Positions 26,341 to 35,392 of a stretch of DNA of 64,000 nucleotides are shown here, piece after piece (position 1 is the stretch's first letter; the number at the start of each line of letters is the position of its first letter). The stretch comes from MFD00082-c5 sp963697995 (GTDB taxonomy: Bacteria > Chlamydiota > Chlamydiia > Chlamydiales > JAJFMB01): the NCBI GenBank assembly GCA_963697995.1, contig OY969110.1:1550001-1614000 (forward strand), read 5' to 3'. Under the pieces are notes generated by a model. The model saw only the letters and a list, made by a program, of their open reading frames with translations, was not told where the DNA came from and did not search any database. The translations under genes and the position numbers were made by a program.

Positions 26341-27801
26341 TTAAGGCTTTCTGTTTTGAATTCTTGCAAAAAATCTTGTTATGTAAGATTTTTTCTTGAG
26401 AAGCTCATTTGTGTGCTTTTCATACTCAGCAAGCTTACTTTTTAGTGCTTCATTATTTGATTGATTTACTTGTGTGATCCATTTTAAGGAGGCGGTGCCT
26501 GCGCCCTGTAATCTGATTTGGCGAGTGCCAAAAAAGGAGACTTCAACTTGGACTTCGTTTTCCTCTAAGATTTGGTTGAGTGTTTCCTCTTTTTTCGTGG
26601 CCTTTTTGATGTAGGGTTTTAACTGCCTCATGTTGAGATGAGAGTCTTTAGGATAATTCCTGAAAGCCTCTTCAACCATAAAGGCTATTTGAGGCACAAG
26701 ATTTACATGGCATTGGGTGCTACTTGAGTAATTAAAAAGAGCATCCACTTGCCCATTTTTTTTGTTAAAAGGGGGATTAAAAGGGATGAATCTTGGGTTT
26801 TTGATCGATTGGTTGTGGTTCTCTTTTAACCCTATTATTTTTTTTCTTTTCTTAAGATGGGTATTATCTTTGACTAAAGCTTTTGCAAGAGAGGCTTCAG
26901 CTGAGATCACTCCGTCATTTATGATGGTTTTATTGCTACTCGCTCTTTGAAGAATAATTTCTGGTGTTCTTAAAGTTTTTGAGGAGCTTGCTGTATCTAT
27001 ATTCCACCCTAAAAGTTTGACGAGGTAGCCTAAGGGTGGAAAAATCAGAGTATTAACTGTTTTGATAAGGTTTGAGAAGGTTCGATCTTTAATCCAAACG
27101 TATTTGACTTGGGATTTAAACTCGTGTGTTTCTAAAGCTTTTGCCTGGACTGCCCCGCCAATTGAAAAAGAGTATCCGATAATCTCTTTAGCCTCAGCTT
27201 TCTCTTCTAGAAAAGTGAGCATTGCGCGGTAAACTTTTCCCAAAGTTTCAGGGGTTAAAGCTTCTTTGCAATCTTTCTTTTTGGGGTAGTTAAAGAGAAG
27301 GGCATTGGAATTAAGTTCAGTAAGAATGTGTCTAAAATCAGAATCTGGCATAAGATTCCATTCGTAGAGTTCAGCATTTCCATTCGATTTTAGAACCCAT
27401 CTTTTTTTTGCAAGGGTCTCGACTGTTCCAACGATAGCAGCGTCAACTTTTATCCCATCGACTTCAACAGTAAAGCGGTGATATTTAAGCAGGTCTTCTT
27501 TTTTTAGAGACGTTTTAAGGTACTCTATCGCTTCCTTTTGTATCTTATTAAAAAAGAAAGTGGTTGTCGGGATCACTAAGACCCTGGCAAGGGTCTGTAA
27601 ACTTCTATAAATGAAAAGAGGAAGGAAAAAAATAATTTCAAAAATTTTTTTGATAAAGGTGATGATTTTCTTTTCGGTTTTAGTGGCTCCCAAACTGATG
27701 GTGTACTTGGTATTGCTAACCCAGTTAGAAAGGGTATCGGCGTAGTTCTCTTGATTGTAAAAGGCGTTAGAACCGCTTAAAATGGTGGTAAAATTACTCA
27801 T
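26341..27801 (-). CDS. Alpha/beta-hydrolase-like protein of a chlamydial type
   Basis: 486 residues. A hydrophobic hairpin lies near residues 45-80 (ITFIKKIFEIIFFLPLFIYRS). A serine elbow IIGYSFSIGGAVQAKAL (about residue 205) has the Sm-x-Ser-x-Gly-Gly pattern of alpha/beta hydrolases, preceded by LLFNYPKKK and a strand YEWNLMPDSDFRHIL. The overall layout recalls DUF687-like proteins of chlamydiae, some of which are membrane-associated; I cannot confirm this by eye. Asp and His of the triad were not identified with certainty, so it may be catalytically inactive. ATG 27801. It is convergent with the tRNA genes. Confidence 0.55.
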   Translation of the reverse strand: MSNFTTILSGSNAFYNQENYADTLSNWVSNTKYTISLGATKTEKKIITFIKKIFEIIFFLPLFIYRSLQTLARVLVIPTTTFFFNKIQKEAIEYLKTSLKKEDLLKYHRFTVEVDGIKVDAAIVGTVETLAKKRWVLKSNGNAELYEWNLMPDSDFRHILTELNSNALLFNYPKKKDCKEALTPETLGKVYRAMLTFLEEKAEAKEIIGYSFSIGGAVQAKALETHEFKSQVKYVWIKDRTFSNLIKTVNTLIFPPLGYLVKLLGWNIDTASSSKTLRTPEIILQRASSNKTIINDGVISAEASLAKALVKDNTHLKKRKKIIGLKENHNQSIKNPRFIPFNPPFNKKNGQVDALFNYSSSTQCHVNLVPQIAFMVEEAFRNYPKDSHLNMRQLKPYIKKATKKEETLNQILEENEVQVEVSFFGTRQIRLQGAGTASLKWITQVNQSNNEALKSKLAEYEKHTNELLKKKSYITRFFARIQNRKP

Positions 27802-28233
27802 AAGAGTAGATCGTAAAGTTTTTATTAATTAAAATCAAGCAGTTTTATTCAATCGTTATTTTTTTAAAAAAATTAGTTAGTTGGCCCTGAAAAAGTAAGG
27901 GTTCCTTGAGAAAAATTTGCAGTTAACGAGGAAGAGAGACATACCCTATTTTGCAAGGTTTAATTATATGACAATAAGAAAAACTTAAAAATTTCGCAAA
28001 TGGAACACGCACTCTCCAAAGAAAAAGTGATCCTTTTGCAATAAAAAAAGCGGTGAGAGACGCCCCCCCCCCTTCTCAAGGTTTGGTGAGGAGTAAAGCG
28101 CCTTTTTTGTCAAAAAGGGCGCTTTTTATTGGAGGGGACTTTTTCAGGGCCGACTAGTTAGTAGCTTTAGCTTAAGGGTCACCCGGCCGAAACCTTATCT
28201 GCAAAAATGAGATTTCATTTGCCTCCTTAAGAA
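27802..28233. other. Intergenic region holding MITE copy G
   Basis: Of 432 bp, 279 bp are MITE copy G. The flanks (27802-27877 and 28157-28233) are AT-rich and mixed sequence with no gene seen. Confidence 0.6.
27878..28156 (-). mobile_element. MITE-like element, copy G (long form, inverted)
   Basis: 279 bp in the orientation opposite to copies A-F: it opens with TAGTTGGCCCTGAAAAAGTAAGG and ends with cttttattggaggggac...GGGCCGACTA. All internal blocks are present in reverse order. Confidence 0.85.
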
Positions 28234-28503
28234 TTAATTCGGGACGATCGAATGACCTTTAAGGTTCGTCATGTTGTAAAGTTCTGTCTCGTTTTCAATC
28301 GGATTAGAAAAAAAAAGAGTTTTAAGCCAGCAGTCAAAGAGGGCGTCATCGATAATTTTTACAGGTTTTTTGTCGATCACTCGGGCGCGTCTCTCCGCTT
28401 CCGGAACTTGGCTTCTAATAACCACATATTCCGTTCCGACGCTATAAAATGTCTCTGCAAAGGTAAGAGTGGGCAAAAATGATACAAGAAATAAGAGGCG
28501 CAT
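28234..28503 (-). CDS. Small secreted protein, 89 aa
   Basis: Start set at ATG 28503, which has GGAG eight bases upstream and begins a signal peptide MRLLFLVSFLPTLTFAET; the longer frame up to 28548 adds a non-family-like leader. The mature part is about 72 residues with a YVVIRSQVPEAERRARVI segment. Function unknown. It lies between two MITE copies. Confidence 0.6.
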   Translation of the reverse strand: MRLLFLVSFLPTLTFAETFYSVGTEYVVIRSQVPEAERRARVIDKKPVKIIDDALFDCWLKTLFFSNPIENETELYNMTNLKGHSIVPN

Positions 28504-28829
28504 GAAATGATCTCCAAAAAAAAGTGGATAGAGAGATAGGTTACACAATAAGGCTTTTTTTTAGCTATTGGTAAAATGCGGTCTTGAATTTTTGCAAAAG
28601 TTCTATTTAGTCGGCCCTGAAAATGCGTTTTACTCCTCACCAAACCCCCTTGAGGCGTTTGGATCGTCTCTCACCCCATTTTTTGTCAAAAGGGGTACTT
28701 TTTATTGGAGAGGACTTTTTCAGGGTCGATTAAACTATACATCAACTATTCGTTTTTTTGCAGTTTTTTTTCTAACACTTCTCATTAATTTGAAAAACGT
28801 GGTATAACGATTTTTTTTGGAGCGATTTT
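28504..28829. other. Intergenic region holding MITE copy H
   Basis: 326 bp between the small secreted protein gene and the PPi-PFK gene, including MITE copy H (28608-28732). The 28740-28829 segment is AT-rich and probably carries the pfp promoter, but no convincing box pair was found. Confidence 0.5.
28608..28732. mobile_element. MITE-like element, copy H (deleted form)
   Basis: 125 bp from TAGTCGGCCCTGAAAATGCG to cttttattggagagg...GGGTCGATTA. Internal deletion leaves both ends and the actcctcaccaaacc block. Confidence 0.8.
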
Positions 28830-30179
28830 ATGGAGTTAAAAAAGGCAAGAAACCTTTATCGGTGCAAAATTCCTCCCGTTTTAGAGCAGTTAGAGAGAGG
28901 CAATCCCCTTCGAGTGGGGGTGTTGTTCTCGGGAGGGCAAGCTCCCGGAGGGCATACACTAGTCGCCGCCCTTTTTGATGGTTTAAAACAAATCAATGAA
29001 AACTCAAAGCTTATTGGTTTTATCAACGGTCCCGAGGGGTTGATAAGGGGAGCCTTTAAAGAGCTCTCTTCCTCCTTGATCGATGAGTATCGGAATTTAG
29101 GTGGGTTTGACCTGCTTGGCTCTTCTAGAACAAAAATTGAGAGTTTAGAGCAGTTTGAAGCCGTTTTGAAGATATTGAACCAAGAGAGATTAGATGGTAT
29201 TGTGATCATTGGAGGGGATGACTCAAACACTAACGCGGCCCATCTTGCTGAATTTCTTCTAAAAAAAGGGTCTTATTGCAAGGTGATCGGCACCCCTAAA
29301 ACGATCGATGGGGATTTAAAAAATGAAGCGATTGAGCTCTCTTTCGGCTTTGATACGGCGACAAAAGTTTATTCGGAAATCATAGGCAATCTTTGTATCG
29401 ATGCTAAATCGCAAAAAAAATACACGTTTTTTGTCAAAGTTATGGGCAGAAGCGCCTCTCATATCGCTTTAGAGTGTGCTTTAAAAACTCAACCCAATTT
29501 GTGTTTGATTGGCGAAGAGATCGCTTTTAAGGGGCAATCGCTTAAAGACGTGGTTAATTCTATAGCTGATGTTATTGAGAGAAGGCACAAACTTGGAAAA
29601 AATTATGGCGTTATTTTGATTCCAGAAGGGGTGATTGAGTTTATTTCCGGGTTTGAAATTTCAGGGGGACTCGATCCTCACGGCAATCTCGAAGTCTCAA
29701 AAATTGAAACTGAAAGGTTTTTGATCGAACGGGTGGATGAGGAGCTTAAAAAAAGGGGAATCTTGAAATTCAATCCTCAACCTTTATTTTTAGGTTATGA
29801 AGGGCGCTGTTCTTTTCCTTCGAACTTTGACTGTGACTACACCTACGCTCTTGGAAAACAAGCAGCTTTTTTGATCAATCGGGGGGCAACAGGAGTGATG
29901 GCGGTAGTAAAAAATTTAAAAAAAGAGAGGCGTGAGTGGGTTCCTCAAGGGGTGCCATTGGCACCGATGTTAGGAATTGAAGAGCGTAAGGGAAAAGAGG
30001 TTCTCGTGATCAAAAAAGCGCTTGTGGATCTTAAAGGTGAGCCTTTTTTAACGTTTGCTAAAAAGAGAGAGCGATGGATCACCGAGGATGAGTATTTATC
30101 CCCCGGCCCCATCCAGTTTTTCGGGCCCGAAGAGATGACGGATACTATAACCACAACGCTAAAGTTACAGGAGTCTTAA
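28830..30179 (+). CDS. pfp: Pyrophosphate-dependent 6-phosphofructokinase
   Basis: Phosphorylates fructose 6-phosphate with PPi, reversibly, in glycolysis. 449 residues. GGQAPGGHTLV corresponds to the phosphate-binding loop and IIGGDDSNTNA carries the GGDD signature; the second Asp is the residue that selects PPi over ATP. GTPKTIDGDLKN is the catalytic TIDxD region (family usually TIDND) and VMGRSASHIAL the F6P motif. It is shorter than the ~550-residue long-clade enzymes. RBS TTTGGAG before ATG 28830. The PPi type fits chlamydiae, which lack the ATP type. Confidence 0.92.
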   Translation: MELKKARNLYRCKIPPVLEQLERGNPLRVGVLFSGGQAPGGHTLVAALFDGLKQINENSKLIGFINGPEGLIRGAFKELSSSLIDEYRNLGGFDLLGSSRTKIESLEQFEAVLKILNQERLDGIVIIGGDDSNTNAAHLAEFLLKKGSYCKVIGTPKTIDGDLKNEAIELSFGFDTATKVYSEIIGNLCIDAKSQKKYTFFVKVMGRSASHIALECALKTQPNLCLIGEEIAFKGQSLKDVVNSIADVIERRHKLGKNYGVILIPEGVIEFISGFEISGGLDPHGNLEVSKIETERFLIERVDEELKKRGILKFNPQPLFLGYEGRCSFPSNFDCDYTYALGKQAAFLINRGATGVMAVVKNLKKERREWVPQGVPLAPMLGIEERKGKEVLVIKKALVDLKGEPFLTFAKKRERWITEDEYLSPGPIQFFGPEEMTDTITTTLKLQES

Positions 30180-30338
30180 GCCGTTTTTTCGTGGTGAAAA
30201 TTAATCCTTAGGTATGAATATGTTTAATTTCCCCTTTTTTTTATCCTGCTGTTAAATTTTAGAGTTGAAAGTTGATTTTGAAAAATAATTAGAACACTCT
30301 AATTAACTATTAGGAAGTTATTTTTAATATTATTTCAT

Positions 30339-31712
30339 TTAATGGGATGTGGGAACTTGGACCTGTAATTGTCTATCGCAGTAAGTGTCGATTTTATCTT
30401 TGTCGTGAGAAATGAAGAGGCAGGTGAAGTGTTTTTTTCTTTGTAATTCTTTTAGTAAGTTTAAGATCTCCTCGGCTGTCTTTTCATCGAGAGCCGAGGT
30501 GGGTTCATCTAGAATCAAAAGTTTTGGGTTAACAGAAAGAGCTCTCACTAAACTTATTCTCTGTTTCTCCCCACCGCTTAATTCTTGCGGTTTTTTAAAG
30601 AGGAAAGAGGCGGGAAGCTTCACTTGTTCCATAAGGGTTGTTAAAGAAACTTTCTCTTTTAAGTCAAAATTCTCAAGCCCCTCTTTTAAACTGGTCTCGA
30701 TGGTAAGGTAAGGGTTTAAGGCGCTGTAGGGATCTTGAAACACCATCTGGACAGATTCTGCAAGCTCTCTTCTGGAGAGCGTGTGAAGAGGCTTTCCTTG
30801 AAACAAAATCTCTCCAATGTCTGGCTTTTGCCAGGTGGTTAACAGCTTTGCAAGAGTTGTTTTTCCTGACCCACTTTTTCCAAAGAGCCCCACAATTTCA
30901 TCTTCGTAAAGTGTCATCGAAGGAACTGAGAGAATCACTTGATCGTTATATCTTTTTTCGACATTTTTTAGGGTGACGAGTGGTTTTTTTTTAATGAAAG
31001 GTAAGACAGGTTTTGAGGACTTAAGGGACTCTCTTTTAATAACAGGTTTAAGTCCCTCGATGACGCCCTCTTTTAACGTAGCTACACTCTCTGCAAGAGC
31101 CTCTACGACATCTAACTCGTGGGTAATGATTAGAAGGCTTAAGGTAAATTGTTGTTGGATCTCTTTTAAAAGTTGTATCAAAGACTCTTTAGTATCGGAG
31201 TCGAGAGCTGAGGTGGGTTCATCTAGAATCAGTAGCGACGGCCTCATTAAAAGGGCTTGAGCTAAGAGTAGTCTTTGCTTCTCTCCTCCACTAAACTGAT
31301 GAGGCAAATCGTTCAGTCGCTTCTCTGGGTTTTTTATTTTCATAAAGTGAAGCAAGTTTAAAAGAGCTTTTATCGCTTCCTCTTTTGTTTGATTTAAGTG
31401 AAAACAAGCCCCTTCAATCAATTGGTCTTTGATCCGTCTGGTAGGATTTAAAGTGTTTTGCACTTGTTGTAAAAGAAGAGCTATATGCTTTCCTCTTAAA
31501 TTCTTTAAATTTTGTAAAGAGCCTTGAAAGAGAATCTCTCCTTTGACTGAACCCTTTGGAAGAAGATCGAGAAGGCTTAACGCGATGGTTGTTTTTCCCG
31601 ATCCTGAAGGACCAAGAAGCGCTACCGTTTTTCCCTTTTCGATTGAAAACGAAGCGCTTTTTATGATCGTTTCCCCTTTTAGGGTGATTTCAAGGTTTTT
31701 GACTTCAAGCAC
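30339..31712 (-). CDS. Oligopeptide ABC transporter, fused double ATPase (OppDF-like)
   Basis: 457 residues with two complete ABC domains in one chain: Walker A GPSGSGKTT at 34-42 and GKSGSGKTT at 278-286, two LSGGEKQR/FSGGEKQR signatures and two LLILDEPTSALD Walker B boxes. In most bacteria these are separate OppD and OppF proteins. The nickel/peptide type is indicated by the operon context: it is the last gene of oppA-oppB-oppC-oppDF, overlapping oppC by 8 bp. It energises uptake of host peptides at the inner membrane. Confidence 0.9.
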   Translation of the reverse strand: MLEVKNLEITLKGETIIKSASFSIEKGKTVALLGPSGSGKTTIALSLLDLLPKGSVKGEILFQGSLQNLKNLRGKHIALLLQQVQNTLNPTRRIKDQLIEGACFHLNQTKEEAIKALLNLLHFMKIKNPEKRLNDLPHQFSGGEKQRLLLAQALLMRPSLLILDEPTSALDSDTKESLIQLLKEIQQQFTLSLLIITHELDVVEALAESVATLKEGVIEGLKPVIKRESLKSSKPVLPFIKKKPLVTLKNVEKRYNDQVILSVPSMTLYEDEIVGLFGKSGSGKTTLAKLLTTWQKPDIGEILFQGKPLHTLSRRELAESVQMVFQDPYSALNPYLTIETSLKEGLENFDLKEKVSLTTLMEQVKLPASFLFKKPQELSGGEKQRISLVRALSVNPKLLILDEPTSALDEKTAEEILNLLKELQRKKHFTCLFISHDKDKIDTYCDRQLQVQVPTSH

Positions 31713-32460
31713 GTTTTTCCTCTAAAGGGGTCACGATGATGTTAAAGGCAAAAAGAGTTAGGGTTAAAAGAAGGGCTGGAAATCCTAAGCGCCAAGGGTA
31801 GTACTCCAAAGCTGAAAGACCCTCTTTAATCATGGTCCCAAGACTGGCCATGGGAGGCTTTACTCCAAGTCCTAAAAAACTTAAAAAAGCCTCTGAAAAG
31901 ATACAAGAGGGGATTTGAAGAGTAAGGGCTGCAAGGACTGGTTTTTTCAAATGGGGCAAAAGGTGGCGGTAAAAGAGTTTATACGGTTTAGTTCCCAAAA
32001 GTTTTGAGGCCACGATATAGTCTTGCTTTAAAGTTTGTGTAAGGACGCCTCTTACGACTCTTGCCTGATTCATCCACCCAAAAGCTGTAAGACTTGCGAT
32101 AAGAGCAAAAAGACCTCCACCAAGGGCGACGGTGAAGGTCATGCAAATGAGTAGGTAGGGGAAGCAACTGATCAGGTCAATGGTGTAAAAAAAAGTAGTT
32201 TCCACTCTTCCCCCTTTTAAGGTGGCAAGAGAGCCTAAAATGGCGCCAACTAAGAGATCGATCAAGGCAGCTAAGGCGGCAATTGAGACAGAGAGGCGAA
32301 GAGCTAAAGCAGATCTTGAAAAAAGGTCTCGTCCCAAATCATCGGTGCCAAAGGGGTGATTAAAGGATGGGCTTAAATTTTTTTGAGAGGGGTTTTGAGA
32401 CTCTTTTAGAAATAAGGGGGTAAGGAGAGCAAAAAAAATGATGACGATGAGAAGCCTCAC
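31705..32460 (-). CDS. oppC: Oligopeptide ABC transporter permease, OppC-like
   Basis: 251 residues, six helices. NHPFGTDDLGRDLFSR is the N-terminal OppC/DppC signature, and the EAA loop is seen in SKLLGTKPYKLFYRHLLPHL, with FLSFLGLGVKPP further on. Second permease of the peptide channel. The 4-bp overlap with oppB shows translational coupling. Confidence 0.92.
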   Translation of the reverse strand: MRLLIVIIFFALLTPLFLKESQNPSQKNLSPSFNHPFGTDDLGRDLFSRSALALRLSVSIAALAALIDLLVGAILGSLATLKGGRVETTFFYTIDLISCFPYLLICMTFTVALGGGLFALIASLTAFGWMNQARVVRGVLTQTLKQDYIVASKLLGTKPYKLFYRHLLPHLKKPVLAALTLQIPSCIFSEAFLSFLGLGVKPPMASLGTMIKEGLSALEYYPWRLGFPALLLTLTLFAFNIIVTPLEEKRA

Positions 32461-33368
32461 AAAAAGTCCCTTTCCTTTAAGTCGAGAAGAGCTTTTATCA
32501 TGTCAAAAACAAGGGTAAGTGTCAATAAAAGGCAGGTGTAAAAGAGGGTGGTGCCTATGATAACAGGGTAGTCTCGATTTTGAACTCCTGAGACTAGCCA
32601 AACCCCAAGACCTGGTATTGCGAAAATCTGCTCGATCACAAAGCTACCAATAAGGGTGTTGACTATTAGAGGGGGTAGAAGGGGAAGCATCGGAAGAAGA
32701 GTGTTTTTTAAAAGGTGTCCTTTAAAAAGAGCAAAAGAGCTTAGGCCATTAGCTTTAGCTGCAAAGACAAAGTCTTGCTCTAAAATGGTCTCAAGCGATG
32801 TTTTAAAATGTCTTGCGATTGTGACTTGGGGGAATAGGCTTAAGGAGAGGGCAGGCAGTAGGGTGTGGGTAAAGCTTGTCAATCTTGCCACCGGAAATAG
32901 GGCGAGTTTATAGGCTAAAACGTATTGGAGAAGTGTCGCAAAAAGAAAGCTTGGCAGTGACAGTCCAAAGATTAAGAAAAGGAGAAAAAGAGTGTTTCCT
33001 TTTCTTGAAGGGTAAAGAGTCGTTAGAGTTGCGATCGGGATACCGAGGGCAAAAGCTATAAGAAGAGCTTCTGTGCCCAAAAGAGCAGAGACTAAAAATC
33101 CCTCTTTTAAGATCGTGGATACCTTTAACGTTGGGTAGACAAGCGATTTGCCAAGGTCTCCTCTCGAAAGATTTTTTATGAAATGCGCATACTGGACCAA
33201 AAGGGGGTTATTAAATCCAAAGTGTTTTTCCATTTGCTGCTTTTCTGAAAACGATAAAGGGCGATCCTCTGTAAAAGGATCGCCCGGAAGCGCTTTCATC
33301 ATGAAAAACGTCAAGGTTATCACCTGCCAAAGGGCGATGAAAAATAAGAAGATTCTAGATTTCAGCAT
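32457..33368 (-). CDS. oppB: Oligopeptide ABC transporter permease, OppB-like
   Basis: 303 residues, six helices. The N-terminal LPGDPFTE motif and LVQYAHFIKNLSRGDLGKSL block are characteristic of OppB/DppB, with the EAA loop AAKANGLSSFALFKGHLLKNTL. ATG 33368 overlaps the 3' end of oppA by 14 bp. Forms the transport pore with OppC. Confidence 0.92.
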   Translation of the reverse strand: MLKSRIFLFFIALWQVITLTFFMMKALPGDPFTEDRPLSFSEKQQMEKHFGFNNPLLVQYAHFIKNLSRGDLGKSLVYPTLKVSTILKEGFLVSALLGTEALLIAFALGIPIATLTTLYPSRKGNTLFLLFLIFGLSLPSFLFATLLQYVLAYKLALFPVARLTSFTHTLLPALSLSLFPQVTIARHFKTSLETILEQDFVFAAKANGLSSFALFKGHLLKNTLLPMLPLLPPLIVNTLIGSFVIEQIFAIPGLGVWLVSGVQNRDYPVIIGTTLFYTCLLLTLTLVFDMIKALLDLKERDFL

Positions 33369-34920
33369 GCTTTAAATCGAGGAATCCTAAGTCAGATAAA
33401 TAAACGCCTTGGACGCTCTCTTTTTTCATATAGTTAAAGCTGGCATGGAAGAGTGGGGCAATTGGCATATCGTTTACCAATATTCTTTCGGCTCTTCTCA
33501 AAATATTACTGCGGTTTTTAGCATTGGCAGCTCTTGTCGAGAGTTTCAAAAGATCGGAAAATGAAGCGTTTTCCCAACCGCTTGTGTTAGTTCCATTTGA
33601 CTTTGATTTGAAAATTTCGAGGAAGGCAATCGGATCGTGGTAGTCCCCAAACCAGGAAGCTATTGCAATCTGAAAGTCTTTTCTTGAGAGTTTATCAAAG
33701 TAGAGTTTTGATTCTGAGTTGTTTAGATTAACATCGATTCCTAAAACGATTTTCCACTGCTCTTTGACTGCTTGAGCAATTTTGTTATTGCGTTCATCTG
33801 AGGCAAAATCCAATGTGATTTGGGGAAATGTCTCTAGGTTAAGTCCAAGCTCCACAAGAGCGTCTTCAAAGTAACCTTTAGCTTCTACCGTCGAGAAGTC
33901 GTTAAAGTAAGGGGTTGATTGAAGTCCATAAGAGGGAGGAACAAGCCCTGTTGCAGCCATTTGGTTCCCTTGAGTGACATGGGAGATGATCTCTTCCCGA
34001 TTTAAGGCAAGAGAGAGGGCCTTTCTCAGCTTTGTGCTGTTTAAGGGGAAAGCTTCTGTGTTAAATGAGAAGAATTGGGTAGCAGCTGCAGAAGAGATCT
34101 GGAGTTGTCCTTTCTCTTTTAATGTAGCTAAAGAGTCAGTCGGTAGCGTCGATAAGGGAGAGCCTACCCAGTCGAGCTCCCCTTTTTCGAAAAGTTTTAA
34201 CGCTGTGGCATCTTCTAAAACGTAAGCAATAACTTCGTCAAGTTTTACCGCCTCTTTATCGTAATAAAGGGGGTTTTTTGTCGCATGTAACTCTTGTTTC
34301 ACATCCCATTTCTTTAGAACGTAAGGGCCAGAAGAGATCACGTTGTTTGAGACCTCTTGAAGCGCGCTACTGTGTAGAGGAAAGTAGGGGTAAGTGGAGA
34401 CAAGTTCGAGGAAATAAGGTGTTGGCTCTTCGAGCTCGACAACTAAAGTTTGATCATCAGGAGCGGTAATTCCCACTTCGTTTAGGGAGATTAATCCCTC
34501 TTTGGCACTTTTAGCACCTTTGATGTAGAAGAACTGGTACGCATTTGGTGCTAAAAAGTTGGGATTTAAAAGGCTTTTCCAGCTGTTTTCAAAGTCTTTT
34601 GCAGTGATTTTGTCGCCGTTTGACCAGTAGGCTTCTTTTAGCGTAAAGGTGTAAGTTCTTCGATCATTTGAAACGGTAACGTTATCGGCAAGAGCAAAAA
34701 CGGGCTCGCCGTTAGATTCTTGTCTCATAAGCCCTTCGTAGAAGAGTTTTAAGAAGGTGACATCTGAGAGGCGTCTTGCAAGGCGTGGGTCTAAAGTTTT
34801 AGGATCGTCAGCGGTGCTGATCCGAAAGGTCGCTTTAGGAGGCTCTTTTGGGGCCTTTGGCGTTTCGGGGCTCTGACATGAGGTTAATAAGAGTAGGGGT
34901 AGAAGAATGAGTTTTTTCAT
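33355..34920 (-). CDS. oppA: Oligopeptide-binding lipoprotein, OppA-like
   Basis: 521 residues. A lipoprotein signal peptide ends in LLLTSC, so the mature protein is lipid-anchored. SBP family 5 motifs: ADDPKTLDPRLARRLSDV, YEGLMRQESNG, TFTLKEAYWSNGDKITAKDFENSW and IAIASWFGDYHDPIAFLEIF. The periplasmic receptor for peptides and first gene of the operon. An AAGGAG site precedes ATG 34920. Confidence 0.93.
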   Translation of the reverse strand: MKKLILLPLLLLTSCQSPETPKAPKEPPKATFRISTADDPKTLDPRLARRLSDVTFLKLFYEGLMRQESNGEPVFALADNVTVSNDRRTYTFTLKEAYWSNGDKITAKDFENSWKSLLNPNFLAPNAYQFFYIKGAKSAKEGLISLNEVGITAPDDQTLVVELEEPTPYFLELVSTYPYFPLHSSALQEVSNNVISSGPYVLKKWDVKQELHATKNPLYYDKEAVKLDEVIAYVLEDATALKLFEKGELDWVGSPLSTLPTDSLATLKEKGQLQISSAAATQFFSFNTEAFPLNSTKLRKALSLALNREEIISHVTQGNQMAATGLVPPSYGLQSTPYFNDFSTVEAKGYFEDALVELGLNLETFPQITLDFASDERNNKIAQAVKEQWKIVLGIDVNLNNSESKLYFDKLSRKDFQIAIASWFGDYHDPIAFLEIFKSKSNGTNTSGWENASFSDLLKLSTRAANAKNRSNILRRAERILVNDMPIAPLFHASFNYMKKESVQGVYLSDLGFLDLKHAEI

Positions 34921-34988
34921 TTAAGGACTCCTTGTAGTGAAAAAAACATTAAACTCTGTTTCCCTATTTAGAGTCAATCACAAGAGAT

Positions 34989-35018
34989 AAGGGAAAAGGG
35001 GGACACCCCTTTTCCCTT
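34989..35018. terminator. Terminator between RGY-repeat gene and oppA
   Basis: A 13-bp perfect stem: aagggaaaagggg at 34989-35001 and ccccttttccctt at 35006-35018, loop GACA. It closes the four-gene operon that ends at 35027 on the minus strand and isolates oppA. Confidence 0.75.
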
Positions 35019-35026
35019 CAAAAACA

Positions 35027-35392
35027 TTAGTCGTTTGAGTTGCTATTGTTGTTGTTTTGTGGAGGAAGATACCCATCATACGGGTCTTGTGGATAATAAA
35101 CTCCTGTTCCACCACCGCCCCCAGAGTTTCTGTTGCCAGCTGCAGCTCCTAAAGCTGCGCCTTCTGCCACCCCAAGTTCTGCTCGGCTAAGAGCTGGTGT
35201 TCTTTGAAGGGGGCGTCTTTCCCCTTCATACCCTCTACCTCTTTCCCCTTCATACCCTCTGCCTCTTTCTCCCCCTCCTCCTCTTGCGAGGAGCTCAGCG
35301 GTTAAGCTCGTATCAGAGCTTGAAGTCAACGTATTCAATAGAAGAAGAGAGGCGATAACCCCAGTTGTTGCCACGATTAATTTCTTTTTCAT
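35027..35392 (-). CDS. Small exported protein with GERGRGYE repeats
   Basis: 121 residues. The N-terminal hydrophobic segment (KKKLIVATTGVIASLLLLNT) is a signal peptide or anchor. It is followed by two perfect GERGRGYE repeats, a helix AELGVAEGAALGAAAGN resembling glycine-zipper segments, and an Asn-rich tail (NNNNSNSND). ATG overlaps the stop of the preceding gene by 4 bp (ATGA). Function unknown; the glycine-zipper and repeats suggest an envelope-associated protein. Confidence 0.65.
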   Translation of the reverse strand: MKKKLIVATTGVIASLLLLNTLTSSSDTSLTAELLARGGGGERGRGYEGERGRGYEGERRPLQRTPALSRAELGVAEGAALGAAAGNRNSGGGGGTGVYYPQDPYDGYLPPQNNNNSNSND

